Source of the DNA: Manihot esculenta
Lineage: Eukaryota; Streptophyta; Magnoliopsida; Malpighiales; Euphorbiaceae
Length of the DNA stretch: 64,000 nucleotides
Assembly: GCF_001659605.2 (NCBI RefSeq)
Contig: NC_035168.2
Span: 6,938,058 to 7,002,057 of the forward strand
Reading direction: 5' to 3'
The notes below the pieces were generated by a model that saw nothing but the letters and a program-made list of their open reading frames with translations, was not told where the DNA came from and made no database searches. Every line of letters begins with the position of its first letter. Position 1 is the stretch's first letter. Of the stretch, positions 10,214 to 22,999 are shown piece after piece. Position numbers and translations under genes: made by a program.

Positions 10214-13000
10214 TATTAAGCTGTATCATGAAAGGTTTCTGCAATGCAGTGGGGAAGATTCTTGCTTCAAATTTCTTCTTTATTAATTTTATTTGTTCTT
10301 TTTTATACGTTTTCTTGTAATTAATTAAGTTTATTTGGAGTTTAATTTTCATTAAATTCTTTTTTTTAATATTTAAAAACGTAATGAAGACTAGATTAAT
10401 AAGCGAAATATAATTTTTAATTAAAAATAAATCTCTATCGATAATCTATATAATTAAGGAGACAAGAAGTCATGCTTTCAAAAAAAAAAAAAAAAAAAAG
10501 GAGATAAGAAGTCAGCTGATACTTTGGTTTGATCTCTATACAAATGTTTTTTTATTGAAGGGTATAGTAGGCAATGCATGAAAATATTGATAATTCATTC
10601 GAAAATTATTTTTCTAAAAGTATTAAATATACTATACTCAATTTATTTAGTATTATTTAAATATTTTTTATTTTTTAATAATATAAATATTTTTATATAA
10701 GAAAATAACATTTTTAATTTCCTTTTATATAATTAAAGGTAAATCTAGTCTTTTTATCATTTTTAAATATAATTTATTAAGCCAATTTATTTAGTGGAAA
10801 ACAGACAAAATTAAATAAGTTATATTCTGTATACTTGAAGGAAAATGACATATTTAATTTTTAAATTTTAAATAAATAATTGAAATTATATTTATAGAAA
10901 TATATATAATTACTTATTTATTGACAATTAAATTTTAATAATTAATAATGAAAAAAAGGACAGGTAGGTAATAAAGTAAATTAAAAATAAAACAGTAAGC
11001 AAGAATAGGGTGTTAGGCAAGAATGGGAAGAACTTGGCATGTACGTAATGGGGTCCACCTTGGCAGGGTGAAAGCTGCTGAGGAGGAATCGCAAATTAAG
11101 GTGGAAAATAAGCTTACTATCCAAAAATCCAACTAGCTTTTCAAGCTTCGGTGCTTTACTTTTTTTTTTTTTTTTTATCATGCAATGATAAATTTACATT
11201 TAAAAAAATAAAATAAAATAAACTCAACAGAATATCCAGTCCAGAATACAAGCCCAGAAGTAGCCCAATCCTAAAAATGCCACCGCCGAAAATGAATTTC
11301 AAATTTCCACCATCCCTTCCTACGATCAATAATACTTGGCCAGAAAATAATTACACCTTTGAATATAAAGGCATGCAAAAATTAAGTATAAAAGGTATAA
11401 AGCAAAGCAGAGGGGAGAGATGGAGACAGCAATACCACTTGAAATAACCACCACCAACTACTGCAACCAAAACTTATTTCGTGAACTCATTAGGTGAAAA
11501 TATGCATATTGAAACAGACCGGAAGCAGATCGAAGTGGAAGTCCAACCAATCGGAATTGAATAAAAAGACAAAAATAAAAAATTTTACACTAACCAATTT
11601 TTTTAATGAGAGTTCGACCCATCGAATAGACACCACCATTGAGAGTTCGACCCATCAAATGGACATCACTATTCGGAAGGAGAGGACGCGACAAAGTTCA
11701 ATCTCATTCGAATCAATAAAAGTGTTGTTTGTCGAACACATCTGTGCGATTTCGAAATATTAACGTCAAAACTAAAATATCTTCAGAAGTAAAAAATCAA
11801 AATATTTTAGAAAACAAACTGATCCAAAACTATCAAAATTGAAAAACTAAAGCGAAAAATACAAAGCAAATCAAACTAAATTAAAACTATATATGGCTAG
11901 ACGAAGTAAAGGGAGCCAAGCGGAAGCTCCCTCTACGCCGGCCAAAGAAATCCTTGCCAACAATCTTTGAAATTCTCCTTCTCAGCTTCAGTGCTTCACA
12001 CTACACTATGCATTGCAAATAATGAAAATATCCTAAAAATATATCACCGACTTCCAAGAAACAACAAATTAATGTGTATATATTTAGCTTCAAAAGTATA
12101 TATATAAATTTTAATTTATTTTTATTAAAATTATCATCAATTAACCTGCAAATGCAAAAAAATAAATAAATAAATTTGTGCACGTTTTGTTGATAAATTT
12201 CAATTTTATAAAAAATTTAATAAAATTGTAAAAATCTTAGAATTGAGTATAATTTTATTTTGGATTGATTTGATTCAAAATATTTTAGAAGTATATTTCC
12301 TATCAAATATATTTTTAAGAAATTTATTTATTAAAAAAATATAATATAAATATGTTCAGCATACAAATTTACTTACCAAAAAAATTATCTCTAAATTAAA
12401 AAGATAATAATATCCATTATATGATTTTAAGTGTAATAAAATAAAGGACAATTTAATAAATTCTATTGAATTTAATTAGAAAACTGCAATATATTTAGTT
12501 TTATCTAAAATTATATCATCCATTCCTCAATTTTGAAGGGTAGATTTATGTTTGTTACTCAACTTTATTTTATTGCCAAAATATTCTTCAACTTTAATTT
12601 TATCTCAATAAAAGTATCTCTCATCGCAGGTTTTCATTTAAAAAAAATGAAATAACCTTTTTCTTTTCTTTCTTTTTATTTCTTACACTTATTTTGTAAT
12701 ATTTATTTATTTATCTATTTATATAATATTTTAATTAAGCCTATTATTAATTTATTTAAAATATTAAAAACTTACTTAAAATATTATATGAATGAAAAAT
12801 ATTGGAAATTTTAATAATCATACAAAATAATAACAAATTAATATAAAAATTATATCATTTATTTTAATAATAGAAGTAATGATTAAAAATAAATAATTTT
12901 ATCAATAAATATAATAAAATACATCGTCGAGACCATGTATTAAAAATATATGCAATCTAATGAGCACAAGTCCAAAATTCTTAATTATGCTACACGTTTT
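10214..13000. other. AT-rich intergenic region with small repeats, no gene seen
   Basis: Contains an A-run at 10482-10499 and a T-run near 11160-11176. Around 11611-11676 a ~35-base unit beginning GAGTTCGACCCATC occurs twice in tandem. The stretch 11210-12000 is less AT-rich and may be an eroded transposon, but I recognise no domain. ORFs here are short and without family features. Confidence 0.5.
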
Positions 13001-13415
13001 TATGTTAGTGGTTATAATTTGGAGTTAAAAGCCGGTCGTAATGAGCTAAACAAGCCTCTTAGTACTCTCCGTCTAGCTGAGTGCGATTCTAATGGTCAGG
13101 ATGTATAGTATGGTCCTAATGACTTACCAATTGAGAAGCCTACCATGACCCTGTCTCGAAGACCTCTGCTTCCAAGGCTCCTGCCTCTTCCTCTCGTGAT
13201 ACTCAAAGAATGATAGAGATCTAGCTAGTCAGATGGTTGTTAATCCCATTGCTCTAGAGGCCGTAAATGTCCAAGTTTCTCCTCCCAAGAGATGCTATTA
13301 TTGAAGACTTGACTGTCGAGACTGCTCATGCTACTCTTACCGTCTCCAGGGTTGAGCTTGACTTGGCTGGTGAACTTGCTTCCTCTGAGAAAGTTCAAGA
13401 GTAATTTTTACTTGT
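13001..13415 (+). other. Coding-like remnant of unknown family
   Basis: Base composition rises above the surroundings and short open pieces look protein-like (for example ELKAGRNELNKPLSTLRLAE, and a terminal SRVELDLAGELASSEKVQE before TAA at about 13401), but they are in different frames with stops between. It immediately precedes the minisatellite block, so it may be the end of an unrecognised transposable-element ORF whose 3' region carries the repeats. I cannot name it. Confidence 0.35.
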
Positions 13416-13879
13416 AAATATGTAGTAGACTTGTTTTTGTCTGCCCTTGTTAGTACGTAGTTTTTAGTTTTTTTGTAAAATACATCTTTTTGTTAATGAA
13501 ATTACTTCTGTTTCTTGACTGATATTCAATATTAAAATTTATTTTTGCCCTTCTATTGATTTTGGCATTTTATTGGGTATACTAAGTCCTGCTATTTATA
13601 TTAGATCTTAGTATTTTATAAGGTCGGCAGGTCATCCATAACTTTATTTTAGCCCTAATGGCATGTCGAGATGACGATTAAGATTCATGTAAATGAACGA
13701 AGTAATGAACAAACTATTTGATAAAGATTGTAACAATTATTATCGCAAACTGTCGTGCCGTAAAAATTTTGAATAATCATGATAGTTTTCATTTTTCTTT
13801 TCATGCTATCAATTTGTTTTCATTTTTTCAGCATTTGCTAGTTTCTTAGCTTGTAGTTTTCGTGGGATGTCCTATTTCT

Positions 13880-15115
13880 TTAACTTGAGACGGCCTTATG
13901 GGCTCTTTTAGCCCTAAATTTTTATTTTTTTATTTTTTTATTTTTCGAACACTTTAGTCCTGAGTCTTTTTTATGAGTACTCGGCTTTTTATCACCTTTT
14001 GGACTCTTAAGTCCTGCATCCTTTTCCGAGCACTTCAGCTCTCTATTATTTTTTGGGTTGTTTAGTCCTAAGTTTTTTTCCGAGCTATTTGGCTATTTTA
14101 TCATTTTCTAGCTATTTAGCACTAAGTTTTCTTTCGAGCTCTTTAGATCTTCTAGCATCTTTCGGGCTCTTTAACCTTGAGTTTCAGTTCGAGCTCCTAG
14201 ACTCTTTAGTCCTGAGTGCCTTTTACGAGTATTTGGCTCTTTATCATTTTCTGGACTATTTAGTCCTACGTCTTTTTCCAAGCATTTAAGCTCTCTATTA
14301 TCTTTCTGGTTGTTTACCCTTGAGTCTTCTTCCAAGCTCTTAGGCTCTTAGTCTTCTTTGTTTGAGCTTTTTGGCTCTTTTATCATCTTCCGAGCTCTTT
14401 AGTCCTATTTCTTTCTTCGAGCATTTAAACTCTCTATTATATTCTAGGTTGTTTAGCCTTGAGTTTTCTTCTGAGCTCTCTTTAGCTCTTTTATCATCTT
14501 CTAGACTGTTTGGCCTTGACTTTTCTTCTAAGCTCTTTGACTCTTTTATCATCTTCCAGACTCTTTAGTCTTGAGTCTCCATCCGAGCTTCCAAACTCTT
14601 TATTATCTTCTAGGTTGTTTAGCCCTATGTCTTTTTTCGAGTATTTAAACTCTTTATTATCTTCCGGGCTATTTAGCCTTGAATTTTCTTCCGAACTCTT
14701 TGGCTCTTTTATTATCTTTTAGACGGTTTAGCTATGAGTTTTCTTCAAAGCACTTAAGCTCTCTATTTTTTGCAGGCTGTTTAGCCCTGAGTTTTCCTTT
14801 GAGCTCTTAGGCTCTTTTATCATCTTTTGGGCTCTTTAGCCCCGCGTTTTTTTCCGAGTACTTAAGCTCTCTATTTTCTTTCTGGCTATTTAGCCTCGGT
14901 CCTTTTTATGATTATTTAGCTCTTTATCACCTTTCAGCCTCTTTTGCCCTGGCTCTTTGTCAAAGCTCTTAGGCTCTTAGTCCTCTTCTAAGCTTTTTAG
15001 CCTTGAGTTTTCGTCCAAAATCTTTGGCTCTTTATCATCTCCCGGGCTCTTTAACCCTACGTCTTCTTTTAAATTTTTTCGCTCTTTGTTGCCTTTCGGA
15101 CTCTTTGGCCCTGCT
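13880..15115. repeat. ~54-bp minisatellite, degenerate, about 22 units
   Basis: Recurrent phrases (GCTCTTTATCATCTTC, GGGCTCTTTAGCCCTGAG and TTTTCCGAGC-like) return about every 53-57 bases, seen for instance near 13983, 14036, 14429, 14484, 14538, 14595, 14648, 14702 and 14757. Units are diverged in sequence but regular in spacing. ORFs of 60-80 codons on both strands here are by-products of the repeat. Confidence 0.85.
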
Positions 15116-15425
15116 GGTAATTCTGATTATTCAGGCTCGTGGCCCTCTTAGCGATTCTGTGTATTCAGGATCGTAGCCCTACTGGCAATTCCAAGTGTTC
15201 GTGCTCATGGCCCTACTGGCGATTTTCGAGTATTCGTGCTCGTGGCCCTACTGACGATTCTGAATATTTAGGCTCGTGGCTCTATTGGCGATTTCGAGTA
15301 TTCAGGATAGTCACCTTATTGGCTATTTCGAGTATTCAAGCTCATGGTCTTACTGGTGATTTCCAAGTATTTAGACTCGTAGCCTTATTGATACTTCCAG
15401 GCTTTTAGCCTTGCTTTATGTTCGG
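15116..15425. repeat. ~34-bp minisatellite, about 8 units
   Basis: Unit of the form GTGGCCCTACTGGCGATT plus CGAGTATTCAGGCTC. The CCCTACTGGC core or a variant falls near 15145, 15178, 15211, 15246, 15281, 15313, 15348 and 15383. This gives a period of 32-35 bases, distinct from the preceding array, with which it is contiguous. Confidence 0.85.
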
Positions 15426-15429
15426 GCAC

Positions 15430-15910
15430 TTTAGCCAACCGCTACAAGTTTATTTGTACTCATTTAATTTTACAAAAAAATTATGTATCTATTTAAAAAG
15501 TCATTAATCTCCTATTTAATTTTATAAATAAATTACATGTTCAGTTGTAAATTCATTTGTATTTATTTAATTTTATAAACAAATTGCATGTCTGTTTATA
15601 TTTATATAATTTTACAAACGAATTACAAGTTGGTTTGAGAAGTTGTCTATATTTATTTAATTTTACAAATGAATTATATATTTATTTGTGAATTTGTATG
15701 TATCTATCATTTTATAAATATATTATATGTCCATTTGTGAATCCGTTTATATTTAATTTTACAAATGAGTATGTTTCGTGTCAATTTAATTTTATAAATA
15801 AATTATATAATTATTTGTGTCCATTTACTTTTACAAATGGATTTCATATCCATTTTGTATTCATATAATTTGACAAACGAATTGCATATCCATTTGTATC
15901 TATTTAATGT
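15430..15910. repeat. Third tandem array, AT-rich, 40-51-bp units
   Basis: A phrase like TTTAATTTTACAAACGAATT followed by CATGTCCATTTGTG recurs at irregular 32-51-base spacing (cores near 15518, 15569, 15608, 15659, 15707, 15756, 15788, 15829 and 15868). It directly follows the 34-bp array. Confidence 0.7.
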
Positions 15911-16341
15911 AAATTTCATATCGGCAAATTATAACATATAACTTTTTAGATCGAATCACCATTTGAATTATAAAAAAATATATCCAAAATTCAAATCGTT
16001 TTTAATTTCAACTAAGATTCACCCATAATTTTGGGTATTTATTCATATATATTCTATTGTATACATACTATAATAGGATGTTACAACCTCCTTACAATAC
16101 TGAATTGATTAGAAAATAATAAATTCTAATACAACTACAAAAATGGAAGATATCATATAAGTGCAATTCACTTTGCAATATTCCTTTACCATGACATATA
16201 TTAATAGATATCTATAACATTCATTTCAAGAGAAAAATAAATGAATCAAAGCCAATTTAGAACTTGGAAATTAATTTTGGCAGTCCACCATATGAATTTT
16301 TCTAATCTCAGCAGTAATTTTGGCCCCTAATTAGAAGAGAA
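15911..16341. other. Region 3' of PIP5K
   Basis: AT-rich. It should include the 3' UTR of the - strand PIP5K gene next to 16342. A phrase near 15950-16000 (GATCGAATCACCATTTGAAT) resembles one at about 19030 in PIP5K intron 1, which hints at a shared old repeat. Confidence 0.4.
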
Positions 16342-19300
16342 TCACACTTCAAGAGTTTCTTCTGTAAAAATGTTGAATATGAAGTCACGGAAGCGTCTTG
16401 AGTATTGCTTAGGATCCACAGCTGATATTGAAGTAGGATCATATTGGATGGATTTGTAAGCATGCTCAAGCTTCTTGCTAATGTCATAGTCTTGAAGAAT
16501 GTCTATGATACCAAAAAACATTATCACATCATAATACTCTCCTGTTGGTTCTCCTATAAGTTGAGTTTCACAGTCACTTTTTCTCATTGTTCTTTCTACT
16601 CTTGCTGGCATATTTACTCCCAATCTAATACGAGCCCACCTGCATTTCTCAATCTTTAGTTTAACATAAAATAATGTTTCTCCTATAATCTTTAACTAAC
16701 GATTTATTTAATAAAAAAAAAAATTAATTCTTCTTTACCTGGCTGGGTCTAAGAGAAGTTGATCTAGATCTGCTCTTGAAAGGCGTGGGCCTGAATCGTT
16801 CTCAATCTCACCTGCAGTGAGAAAACTTAACATGCAGTTGTTTGCTTGATGAGTAATATAAAGAGTTCTGATTAAAAAGCCAGTCTAGATATGCAAGAAA
16901 GAATGAAAAGTAACCTCCAGAACAAATAGTAGTTGCACAAGGAATCAGATCCCCATTTGTTGATACTTCTCTAAAATGAAGACCCACCAGCAAGCTATAG
17001 TCCATTATCCTCTCCTGTTCAAGAAATTCACAATCTCTATCTACTTGCCTGGAAAGATAACCAAATAGAACCATTAGGGCTAAAGAAAGAAATGATGAAT
17101 GTAATCAAATTTTTGCTTGGTTTCCAAGAAAGCATAAGAACACTCAACCTAAAGCTTATACTTGTAACACAAGAAGTCAAAAATAATTCATCTCTCAATA
17201 CTATACAACACGCGAATACTTAGTAGACTTGAATTTTGAATAATCGTTACACATGATATCAGAACCTTTCAGTCCAAACGGTTTAAAATAAAAGGACAAA
17301 GTGAAAAGATTCTATATATGCACCTGCAAAACTCTTGAAACCAAGCTTTCTGTAGTCTAAAAATGAAATTTAGATCTAAATCTTTAAGGATAGTTGTTGA
17401 TTCAATCTCTGATTCTGGTTTATCTGTTATTCGACCGAGGGAAGATCCTTTCAAGTCGAAACGTCTATGGATGATGTACTCGGAGCAGAAGAGATTCCCC
17501 ATAATGATGAAGCGTACCTAGAATACCAACTTCATTAAATTTATGCTTATAACTTGGTTAAAACTTCTTGTTCATGCACATAGTTCTTGCAACTTGTACA
17601 AAATTTTTCAAAGCAAGAAGTCTCGGGCACTCTATGTTAGCATGCTTTAATCTCAAAATTATTGGGTGTATTCTATAATTTGCTTTTAATCAAATCTCCC
17701 CAACATTTTTAGGTAAAATTATTTTTGAAAAAATGTCAAATATTTTCATTTATTTATAATGTAATAGAAAATTAACCAAATTCAGATTATATATTAACAT
17801 TTATGTCAACTGATAAGAATCAAGGTTTCAATTTCATTTTTTGTTAACATTTTTTATCAACAAAATATTAAGGGAGAGATGTTATTAATTGTAAACTTCA
17901 TTTTGATAAACTAAATGAGTCCAATTTTAATAATCTAAATTTTCAAAATTAAGACAATTCAATTCAATTGACTTGCAATTTCTTCAAAATCTTCGATTTT
18001 TTTTTTTTATTATTATTATTAGGCCAAATTATTGTGGTGCATAGAGATGCTAAGGTGTGAATACCTTCTTTTGGGTAGCACCAGTTAACTTCACACAATG
18101 CAGACCAAAAAATTTGGTCACTAACGTATTCTCAAAGGATCTAACATGGTTGTAATAGGCAGCAAGCATTCTTATAAGCACCTGCACTATGAACTAACTT
18201 AGAGGCTGAACATGATTTAAAAAATAAAATAGTGAAATACGCATAGAAAAATATATAATTAAATCAACTAACTCACTTTTACTTCTGCTTTCTTCATTGT
18301 CTTTATCATATATTTATCATCATTAGTCAAGTAAAAGAAGCTACCACTTTTTCCAGGAGAGGAGAGTTCACGTAATGCTTCATTACCACAAATAGACAGC
18401 ATGTAATCAGCTGCATCAACTTTGAATAGCTTCCTTAGAGTCCTGAGAAGAGGAAGACAAAATTTGAAAACCAATGAATGTTGTAAATATCAATATAGCC
18501 TTATAAATTACAGAGGTGTAACCTGAAAACTAGTGGGCAGTAGTCCTTCCATTTAAATTCAGGAGACTGGTGAGGTGGAGTATTTTTAGTTCCTTCTGAA
18601 GGAAATCTTGTCCATACTTTCTCTTTAGGGTCAAAAGCTGAAGGCTTCAAATCAAGGGATGTAACTGGAGGTGTTCTTCCAACAGCATGCCTGAAAAATT
18701 TACTCCACAAATTGGTAATTATTAAAACAAATGGACAATTCTACACTCGAAAAGATTGAAATAAAAAGAAAAAAGATAACACACAAGAAATTTAACGTGG
18801 TTCGACCATAAAACCTATATGCAAGGATAAAACTAAATTTCAGTACAATGAAAAAGTGTTATATAATCTCTTAGAGCTCTCAAAACTCTAAATTTAATGT
18901 ATTTTTTTAAATTTTATAAATCATAAGACAGGAAAAAATATGATTATTTATATCAATTCTTGCCTTCTGCTCCTAAAATAGTTTATATTTTTTTTCTTCA
19001 ATTCGGATCTCAATATAAAACTTTTCATTTTGGATCGCACTTTGAATAATAAGAAATTATATCCAAATTTAAGCCACAATTATTAGCAAACCATACAACT
19101 TTTTTTCACTGTGAAATTCATATGTGAATTAGAAAAGCAGGTTGAGTTCCTTCTATTGATTGTGAGTTGCTTCTTTGTCAAACATCACCTTTGACCTTTG
19201 TTCATATCTTTCCCAAATCAAACAGCTTTATAAATTGGTTGGCTCAATTGGGAAGATTTGGAGAAAATGATTTTGTTGCTTTCTTGTAGCTGCTTTGCTA

Positions 19301-21768
19301 AAGGCTATTTTGATATGTTTTGAGTTGCTGCATTGGCTGGTAGTGAAGACATATGGCTATTTGTTCTGATGGTTATATTAGCTTTATTGCAAGAAATGGT
19401 TATCAGCATTTGAGATTTAACTCCATTTTTCTCCCAACTCATGGTATTTAGTTTTAACAGTTGTTTGAAATATCTAATTTTGAAAGAATTTTAAAAAAAA
19501 TAATTTTTTTAGAATTTTTATATTTGACAAAATCAATTATCTTAATTAATTCTCTTGAATTTTTGTGAAAATTAATTTTGAACTAAAAGTAAATTTTATT
19601 AAAATTATTAAAATTTTAAAAAAAATAATTTCACTTAAGACTATTTACATTAAAATTATTTAATTAGTCTTTGAAAATTCTTTTTTTTCTTTTATTTTTT
19701 ATTTGTTTTAATTTTAAATTTATTTCTTATTTTTAATTAACAATTACTCTTTAAAAATTATTTTAATATAATATTGATTATTAATATTTAATACATTTAT
19801 AATTAATATTAAAAAATTATTATATTATTTTGTTAATTTAAGAAAACATTCTTTATATTTTTAATGGTAAAGAATATTAATAAAATTCAAATATTAATAA
19901 TAATTTTTCAATGCGATAAAAATGATTGTTATTATAAGAATAAATATTTATGTTTAGTTTAAAAATAATAAGAATGATGAAAATTAAATCAATTTTAATT
20001 TATTATTAATTTATCTAATATAAAATAGTTCAATTGAATTCTACTATATATTTAAATTAATTCTAAACAAATGAAATTTTTTGTGAATAGAAATGAATTT
20101 CTTAGGAGAAATGCATACTAAACAAAAATTTACTGTTTAGATTTTTTAACATATGAATTTTTTTGAGTCTAGATTTGTTCTTATATATTTACCTAGCTTT
20201 TGATCTATGTTGCTCTTGACTCACTAAGTTCTGTATTACACTATTATGTCTTGGCAAGTTACATCTACCAAGAATCCTAGGCTACGATTTTTTTGGAGCT
20301 TTATGTTGGACAAAGGTAGTTTGAGTTTTTTATGTTAAAATAAATACTAACCTACAGAAATTTTCTTTGAATTAAGCCATTCTTATTTATATTTGGTTTA
20401 TTTGAACTCAATATATAAATATATAGAAATTGATAATTTTTATTACAATTATACTTTGAATCTATGCTTGTTCAGATCATTTTTTCGAAAGGAGTAGAGG
20501 GATTGATTGATATATAGAGAGAGCATTCAAGAAAATTCATCCGATAAAGGAAAAGGAAAAAGAAAATAATAGAAGAATCACAGAAGAAGCAAGGCATAAA
20601 ATTTTCATTAATACCTGATTCCCAGTTGCAGATTGAGCATGAGGTCATAATTCTTATGACCTTTGCTTATTGTATCTCCTTGTCTCTTCACAATTTTTGG
20701 TATCTTCATTGGAAGGCATTTTGGAATGCTTTCTTCTACATGTAACCCTAACAAATCAGCTTCCATAGTTTTCCCATCACTTACATAACCATCTTCTCCA
20801 TCCAACAAATTCATCCTATCAAATGGCTTTTCTATGCCTACACTTGACCTCCCATCAACAGACATCCTCCTATTCTTATCACCATCAGTTTTCGATGAAG
20901 CACAAACTGCAAGCTTCTTCTGTGAGGGCAAGATTGAAAGCTTCTCACCAGGACAAATCTGGGATTCAGACAAATACATCTCATACACATCTTGAGGATT
21001 CCATTCAAGATTCTGTTCTATGGATGATCCTGAAGGATAATAACTCCCATTTTGATCACTAGGATCCTTGCTCCAGTTCCCTACGTAAAAAGATCCATCA
21101 GGCCATTTGAATGTTCCATTTCCTTTAGGCACACCATCTTCCCAATTCCCATCATATCTATTTCCATTAGTCCACACAAAAGTCCCTTTACCACAAATGG
21201 TTCCATTCTTCCAATCTCCAATATAATTGTTACCATTTGTCCACTCATATTTTCCATGTCCCTCCTGCAATCCTCGCCGCCATTCGCCATCATACACATC
21301 TCCATTGGCGAAGTTCTTCACTCCATGGCCATGCTTGAGGTTCATAACCCATTGTCCTTTATAAGTATCACCACTAGGCCCTGTGTAAACGCCACTTCCA
21401 TCCATATAACCAGTTTTGAAATCTCCTTCATAAGCAGCTCCTGAAGGCCAGCTAAATCTACCTCTTCCCATTTTCTTTCCTCTATCCCATTCCCCTATGT
21501 ACATGCACCCATCTGTCCATATATATTTGCCTTGCCCACAAGGGAAATTGTCTAACCATTGGCCTGTATAGTAATCTCCATTAGGCAAGACTTTTTCTGC
21601 AATGTAAGGTTCACCTCCATTGCTACCATCATAATCATCTTCAGTTTCATCCTCTGCATGGGCTACAGAGCTGCTGCCAAATATGCTGTTTGCTCGTTTC
21701 TTGGCTGCCTGAGTCTTTCTTATGGTGGCCTCCCATGCCTTTGCAACTCCACTTTGTTCTTTGCTCAT
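16342..21768 (-). CDS. PIP5K: Phosphatidylinositol-4-phosphate 5-kinase, MORN-repeat (plant type B) class
   Basis: Makes PtdIns(4,5)P2 from PtdIns4P at the plasma membrane. Eight exons on the - strand, all GT-AG and in phase: 20615-21768, 18523-18690, 18277-18442, 18065-18181, 17324-17517, 16915-17048, 16739-16811, 16342-16639. Together they give 2304 bases, 767 residues, close to Arabidopsis members (about 770-780). Residues 1-65 start [20 protein letters not shown]; about 66-250 hold eight MORN repeats (YxGxWxxG...GxG), the last degenerate. A linker leads to the lipid kinase domain from exon 2: the ATP-lysine segment [45 protein letters not shown], then [12 protein letters not shown] and a C-terminal activation loop ([18 protein letters not shown]). 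No lesion seen. By wording it is nearest the PIP5K4/5/6 group, known in pollen tube and guard-cell growth; this is inference. Intron 1 is 1.9 kb. Confidence 0.95.
18691..20614 (-). other. PIP5K intron 1 with AT-rich and LTR-like insertions
   Basis: 1924 bases between GT at 20613-20614 and AG at 18691-18692. Near 18785-18900 it contains TTAACGTGGTTCGACCATAA, a phrase common in the LTRs of small plant copia/TRIM elements, suggesting an old insertion. 19490-20100 is almost pure A/T. Confidence 0.6.
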
Positions 21769-22060
21769 CTTTTTTTTTTCTTTTCTTTTTCTTTTTCTTT
21801 CTTTTCTTTTTCTTTTTTCACATGCTATTGTAGGGTGAAAACATTTGAGATATGCTTGAGATCTTGGATTTAGTAATAGTTTTTAGATAAATCATGAACA
21901 ACCCAGATGAAGAAAAATGAGTTGAATCAGAAAGAACTAAAGAATGAAATCCTACAAGAATGGTGGTGCTCTCTCTCTCTTGTTCTTTTTTTAATTAATT
22001 TATTTTTTTTTCTGTGAAGAAAGCGAAAAGAGCGATTTAACCAAAGAGTGCCTTTTTCTT
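21769..22060 (-). promoter_or_regulatory. Probable 5' leader and proximal promoter of PIP5K
   Basis: Directly upstream of the ATG on the - strand are a long purine tract (+ strand pyrimidines 21771-21820) and a GA repeat (+ strand CTCTCTCTCTC near 21970-21980). Such tracts are typical of plant 5' leaders. No TATA box was assigned. Confidence 0.45.
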
Positions 22061-22999
22061 CTCCAACCAGAATAAACATTCATATTTGGGTCAACTTTTC
22101 AATTCTTACTTTTTTTTCTTGCCTGCACATTAATTTCATGCAAATCTTCCTCTACTTGAGACGTTTGTCTAAATATGAAGCACACTTGATGCAGCACTCA
22201 TTATGATAAATAGTATTTTGTTAATTATAAAATTTACAATTATTTTTATTTTTCTTCGTTCATTATTTTTTTTTCGTTCATTATTGAATTTGTATATTTT
22301 ATAATATATACTTTTTTTAATAAAGATTGACTCGAAATTTAAATTTATTTATACACAGTATTTTTCATTTTTATTTATATTTTCATTATTTTCATGAATA
22401 TATCATAATTTTATCTGAACCAAATTATATATGTAAGCAAGATATTACTTTAATATATTAATTAAGATAAAATTAATCTCATTTGTGGCAGATTGTTGAC
22501 TTTGAAGCCATGAATTTCATGCAAGGTAAAGAGAGGAGCATTCTCCATATTTGCTATTCAAGAGAGAGAGAGATTCTAAACAACTTGACAATTGGATGGA
22601 CAGGAGAAATCAAGGGGCCTAAGTATGCTATTGATAGGTTCCTTTTCAAAATTAGCTTCTAATCCTCAACCCCAATTTTGTATTCCCTTTCTTAATTTGT
22701 CCAACATTTTTAAATACCCTATTATGGTGTCCTCGTCTGGGATATAAACTATTTTTCAAAGGTAAAAGAACTGAAAATTGATGAAAAAAATAATATTTAT
22801 AATAAATAAATAAATAATGAAGAGGAGAAAAAATGATAGGATCAATGAAAAGAATCGTAGAGTTAGCCCACACGCCATAAACAATCAAAGAATCCCCAGC
22901 CTAACAAAAGAACAACCCATCAAACTCTGTACAGACTATGCATGCAAGCATCCCAATTCACTGAACTATGAGAATTTATTAGTTTCAGTTTAACACAAT
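22061..22999. other. Intergenic, no gene seen
   Basis: AT-rich. A short GA run occurs at 22561-22574. The 78-codon - strand ORF at 22652-22888 has no family features. Confidence 0.5.

Noticed and set aside
11494..11763. 89-codon + strand ORF with a repeated ESSTHxxDTTI word
   Set aside because: Spans a two-unit tandem repeat, has biased composition and no recognisable domain; coding cannot be supported.
14053..14722. Leu/Ser/Phe-rich ORFs on + and Lys/Glu-rich ORFs on - strand
   Set aside because: Created by the 54-bp minisatellite; the composition follows the repeat unit and there is no domain.
15139..15408. 89-codon ORF with repeated SWPYWRF-like words
   Set aside because: Translation of the 34-bp array; its period is a product of the repeat.
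13880..15910. Possible CRISPR-like array
   Set aside because: Units are directly contiguous without unique spacers, are diverged, and the genome is eukaryotic.
20823..21444. Overlapping ORFs antisense to the PIP5K MORN exon, up to 130 codons
   Set aside because: Mirror images of a strongly recognised coding exon; repeats in the MORN region keep the opposite strand open.
22652..22888. 78-codon - strand ORF upstream of PIP5K
   Set aside because: AT-rich, low-complexity translation without motifs.
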